From assembly GCA_900758315.1 (NCBI GenBank), contig CAAERF010000608.1, positions 1 through 6,532 on the forward strand: DNA of 6,532 nt, in the 5' to 3' direction. The stretch comes from an uncultured Oscillospiraceae bacterium (GTDB lineage Bacteria > Bacillota > Clostridia > Oscillospirales > Oscillospiraceae). The notes beneath the pieces are model-generated. The model made no database searches. It was not told the DNA's origin and saw only the letters and a program-made list of their open reading frames with translations. Every line of letters starts with the position of its first letter. Positions within the stretch are counted from its first letter, which is position 1. Position numbers and translations under genes: made by a program. Positions 5,393 through 6,532 of this stretch are shown in pieces.

Positions 5393-6195
5393 CGTTCCGG
5401 CTCCTGTTTCTTCGATAAAGCAGGCTTGTGGGTGGTAGGCTCCTGTTTGAGCTTTTGCAAGACAGAGCCTTTCTCCGGTTCCTGAAGCGTTTTTCGTGCC
5501 TGCCGTGTAAACAGATCGGTCAGACCAAGATTGACCTCATCCACAACCAGATAAGCACAGTGGCGCGAAGTGCCGCTGTCCTCCGGCATGGGAATGGTCT
5601 TTGCCCAGGCTTTGTTGTCACGGGAAACGCGACCGTCGCTGTCCTTATGCTGGATGGTGTTGGCAAGGATGAACTGTACTCGTTCCGACCCGAACTTTTC
5701 CAGCACCGCCTTAACCGCAGACTCCGTATCCAGTCGGTTATCCGCATAGTGGGCGCTGATGGCGTGTTCAATGGCCTCTTTACAGTCAAAGTTTGCCTGA
5801 TAAGAGCGGTTATATTGTGCCATCTCCCCATGCTGGGACGCATAGGCGGCAGAATGGAGATAGAGAGGGATGGACCGCTGTTCTTCCAAAACCTTACACA
5901 CATCATCCGCTCGGTTTTCAATGCTGTCCCGGATCACATCCATGTAGCCGGTCTCCAGCTTCTCAAAGTGACGGTACACATCGGCCAGCGGTGTAGGCGA
6001 ATCCAAAAGCGCCTGGGCCTGGGCATCGGTCAGCTCCAAGTCCTCCATCGCCATCACAATGTCCTCCCGGACGGTGTACTCATAGGTATGGTGCAGGATT
6101 TCCTCCGGGGGCTGGCTTTTCAGCCAGTCCCGGTATTTGTCCTGTTCAGCGGCCATCTTCTCATAAAGGGCCGTATTCAGATCGTTGGTATTCAT
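5389..6195 (-). CDS. DUF3848-DUF3849 protein of clostridial ICEs
   Basis: This 268-aa protein joins two uncharacterised domains typical of Tn1549-like elements. DUF3848 spans about 5-97 (LYEKMAAEQDKYRDWL, REDIVMAMEDLEL, SPTPLADVY). DUF3849 spans about 106-235 (IPLYLHSAAYA, EHAISAHYADNRLD, VLEKFGSERVQFILANT). The proline- and lysine-rich tail (240-268) looks disordered. The ATG at 6195 is preferred over that at 6213, because AGGAGGTG (6203-6210) lies 7 nt ahead of it and inside the longer frame. It begins 1 nt after the upstream stop and overlaps mobC, so it belongs to the mobilization operon. The domain names are recalled from family patterns and the biochemical role is unknown. Confidence 0.85.
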   Translation of the reverse strand: MNTNDLNTALYEKMAAEQDKYRDWLKSQPPEEILHHTYEYTVREDIVMAMEDLELTDAQAQALLDSPTPLADVYRHFEKLETGYMDVIRDSIENRADDVCKVLEEQRSIPLYLHSAAYASQHGEMAQYNRSYQANFDCKEAIEHAISAHYADNRLDTESAVKAVLEKFGSERVQFILANTIQHKDSDGRVSRDNKAWAKTIPMPEDSGTSRHCAYLVVDEVNLGLTDLFTRQARKTLQEPEKGSVLQKLKQEPTTHKPALSKKQEPER

Positions 6196-6196
6196 G

Positions 6197-6532
6197 TTAT
6201 CGCACCTCCTCATGTTGTTTCGGTTTCTTTTCAGGGCTACGGGGTGGCACCGGGCGCTTCAAGCTGTCCAGCACCGAAGGCCGTGCGCTCTTGGCAACCA
6301 CAGTTTCCGGCTGGGCATGGCCCTTGCCGTCAATGTTCAGCAGCGTGTCCAGTTCCACCAGACGGGCGGACTTGACTCGCAGATCATCCTCAAAGGGAAA
6401 CGGCTTTCCGATTTCCTCTTTGGCTGCGGCCTGCTGTTGGTAAAGGTTGTCCAGCTGGTTTTTCACGGCTTCCAAACGCTGAGGCATTTGAGCCAGTGCA
6501 TTGTCGATACGGGTGAGGTTTCCGCGCGGGTC
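6197..6532 (-). CDS. C-terminal end of a large ICE helicase/methylase-like protein (partial)
   Basis: Only the last 111 residues are in the window; the frame runs open through the edge (DPRGNLTRIDNALAQ just before an internal Met). The segment has a helical, coiled-coil-like stretch (MPQRLEAVKNQLDNLYQQQAAAKEEIGKPFPFED) and a KSARLVELDTLLNID section, followed by a proline- and lysine-rich tail. This ending is typical of the very large helicase/DNA-methylase-type proteins found next to DUF3849 genes in Tn1549-like elements. The catalytic domains are outside, so this identity is inferred. Its stop is 1 nt from the next start. Confidence 0.65.
   Translation of the reverse strand, partial: DPRGNLTRIDNALAQMPQRLEAVKNQLDNLYQQQAAAKEEIGKPFPFEDDLRVKSARLVELDTLLNIDGKGHAQPETVVAKSARPSVLDSLKRPVPPRSPEKKPKQHEEVR

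Noticed and set aside
5428..6375. Long plus-strand open frame of 315 codons
   Set aside because: It is antisense to the DUF3848-DUF3849 gene and the partial upstream gene, crosses their boundary, lacks a good ribosome site and resembles no family.

Overview
This window looks like a mobilization and accessory segment of a Tn1549/CTn-type integrative conjugative element (ICE) from a gut-type Clostridia host (Oscillospiraceae or Lachnospiraceae-like). The evidence is a MobC accessory protein, a MOBP-type relaxase, a DUF3848/DUF3849 protein, a CD1845-family membrane protein, and the C-terminal end of what is probably the large helicase/methylase-type ICE protein. Shine-Dalgarno sites are strong AGGAGG types, and most genes overlap by ATGA. 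No integrase, attachment site, RNA gene or CRISPR array is visible, so the element's ends lie outside.

Layout from right to left (almost everything is on the minus strand). The right edge (6532-5048) is a tightly coupled mobilization operon: the C-terminus of a large protein, DUF3848-DUF3849, then MobC. It ends in a strong hairpin plus T-run (4975-5026). Next is a small self-contained operon (promoter 4936-4964; genes 4590-4895 and 4282-4593) encoding an unknown acidic protein and a CD1845-family three-helix membrane protein. It ends at a perfect bidirectional terminator (4247-4277), shared with a plus-strand XRE regulator gene (4009-4248).

From 4008 down to 1503 lies an accessory, defence-like module. 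A SLOG-family protein gene is divergent from the XRE gene, and their shared intergenic region carries two copies of a TAGTACAG..ACAGGG repeat. Downstream is a type IV toxin-antitoxin/abortive infection operon: abiEi, abiEii and a third gene for a CxxC/CxxC zinc-ribbon protein, each joined to the next by an ATGA overlap. The abiE promoter carries a perfect 9-bp inverted repeat over its -10 box, the expected kind of AbiEi autoregulatory operator. A hairpin terminator (1503-1534) follows the third gene. The relaxase gene (70-1485) starts right behind that terminator with a good ribosome binding site but no visible promoter of its own. Two small perfect hairpins lie just past the relaxase stop codon.

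The most notable points are the placement of the SLOG/AbiE module between mobC and the relaxase gene, the zinc-ribbon protein as a third translationally coupled member of an AbiE operon, the two candidate operator systems, and the terminator in front of the relaxase. All functional statements rest on motif recognition and gene context; no database search was possible.
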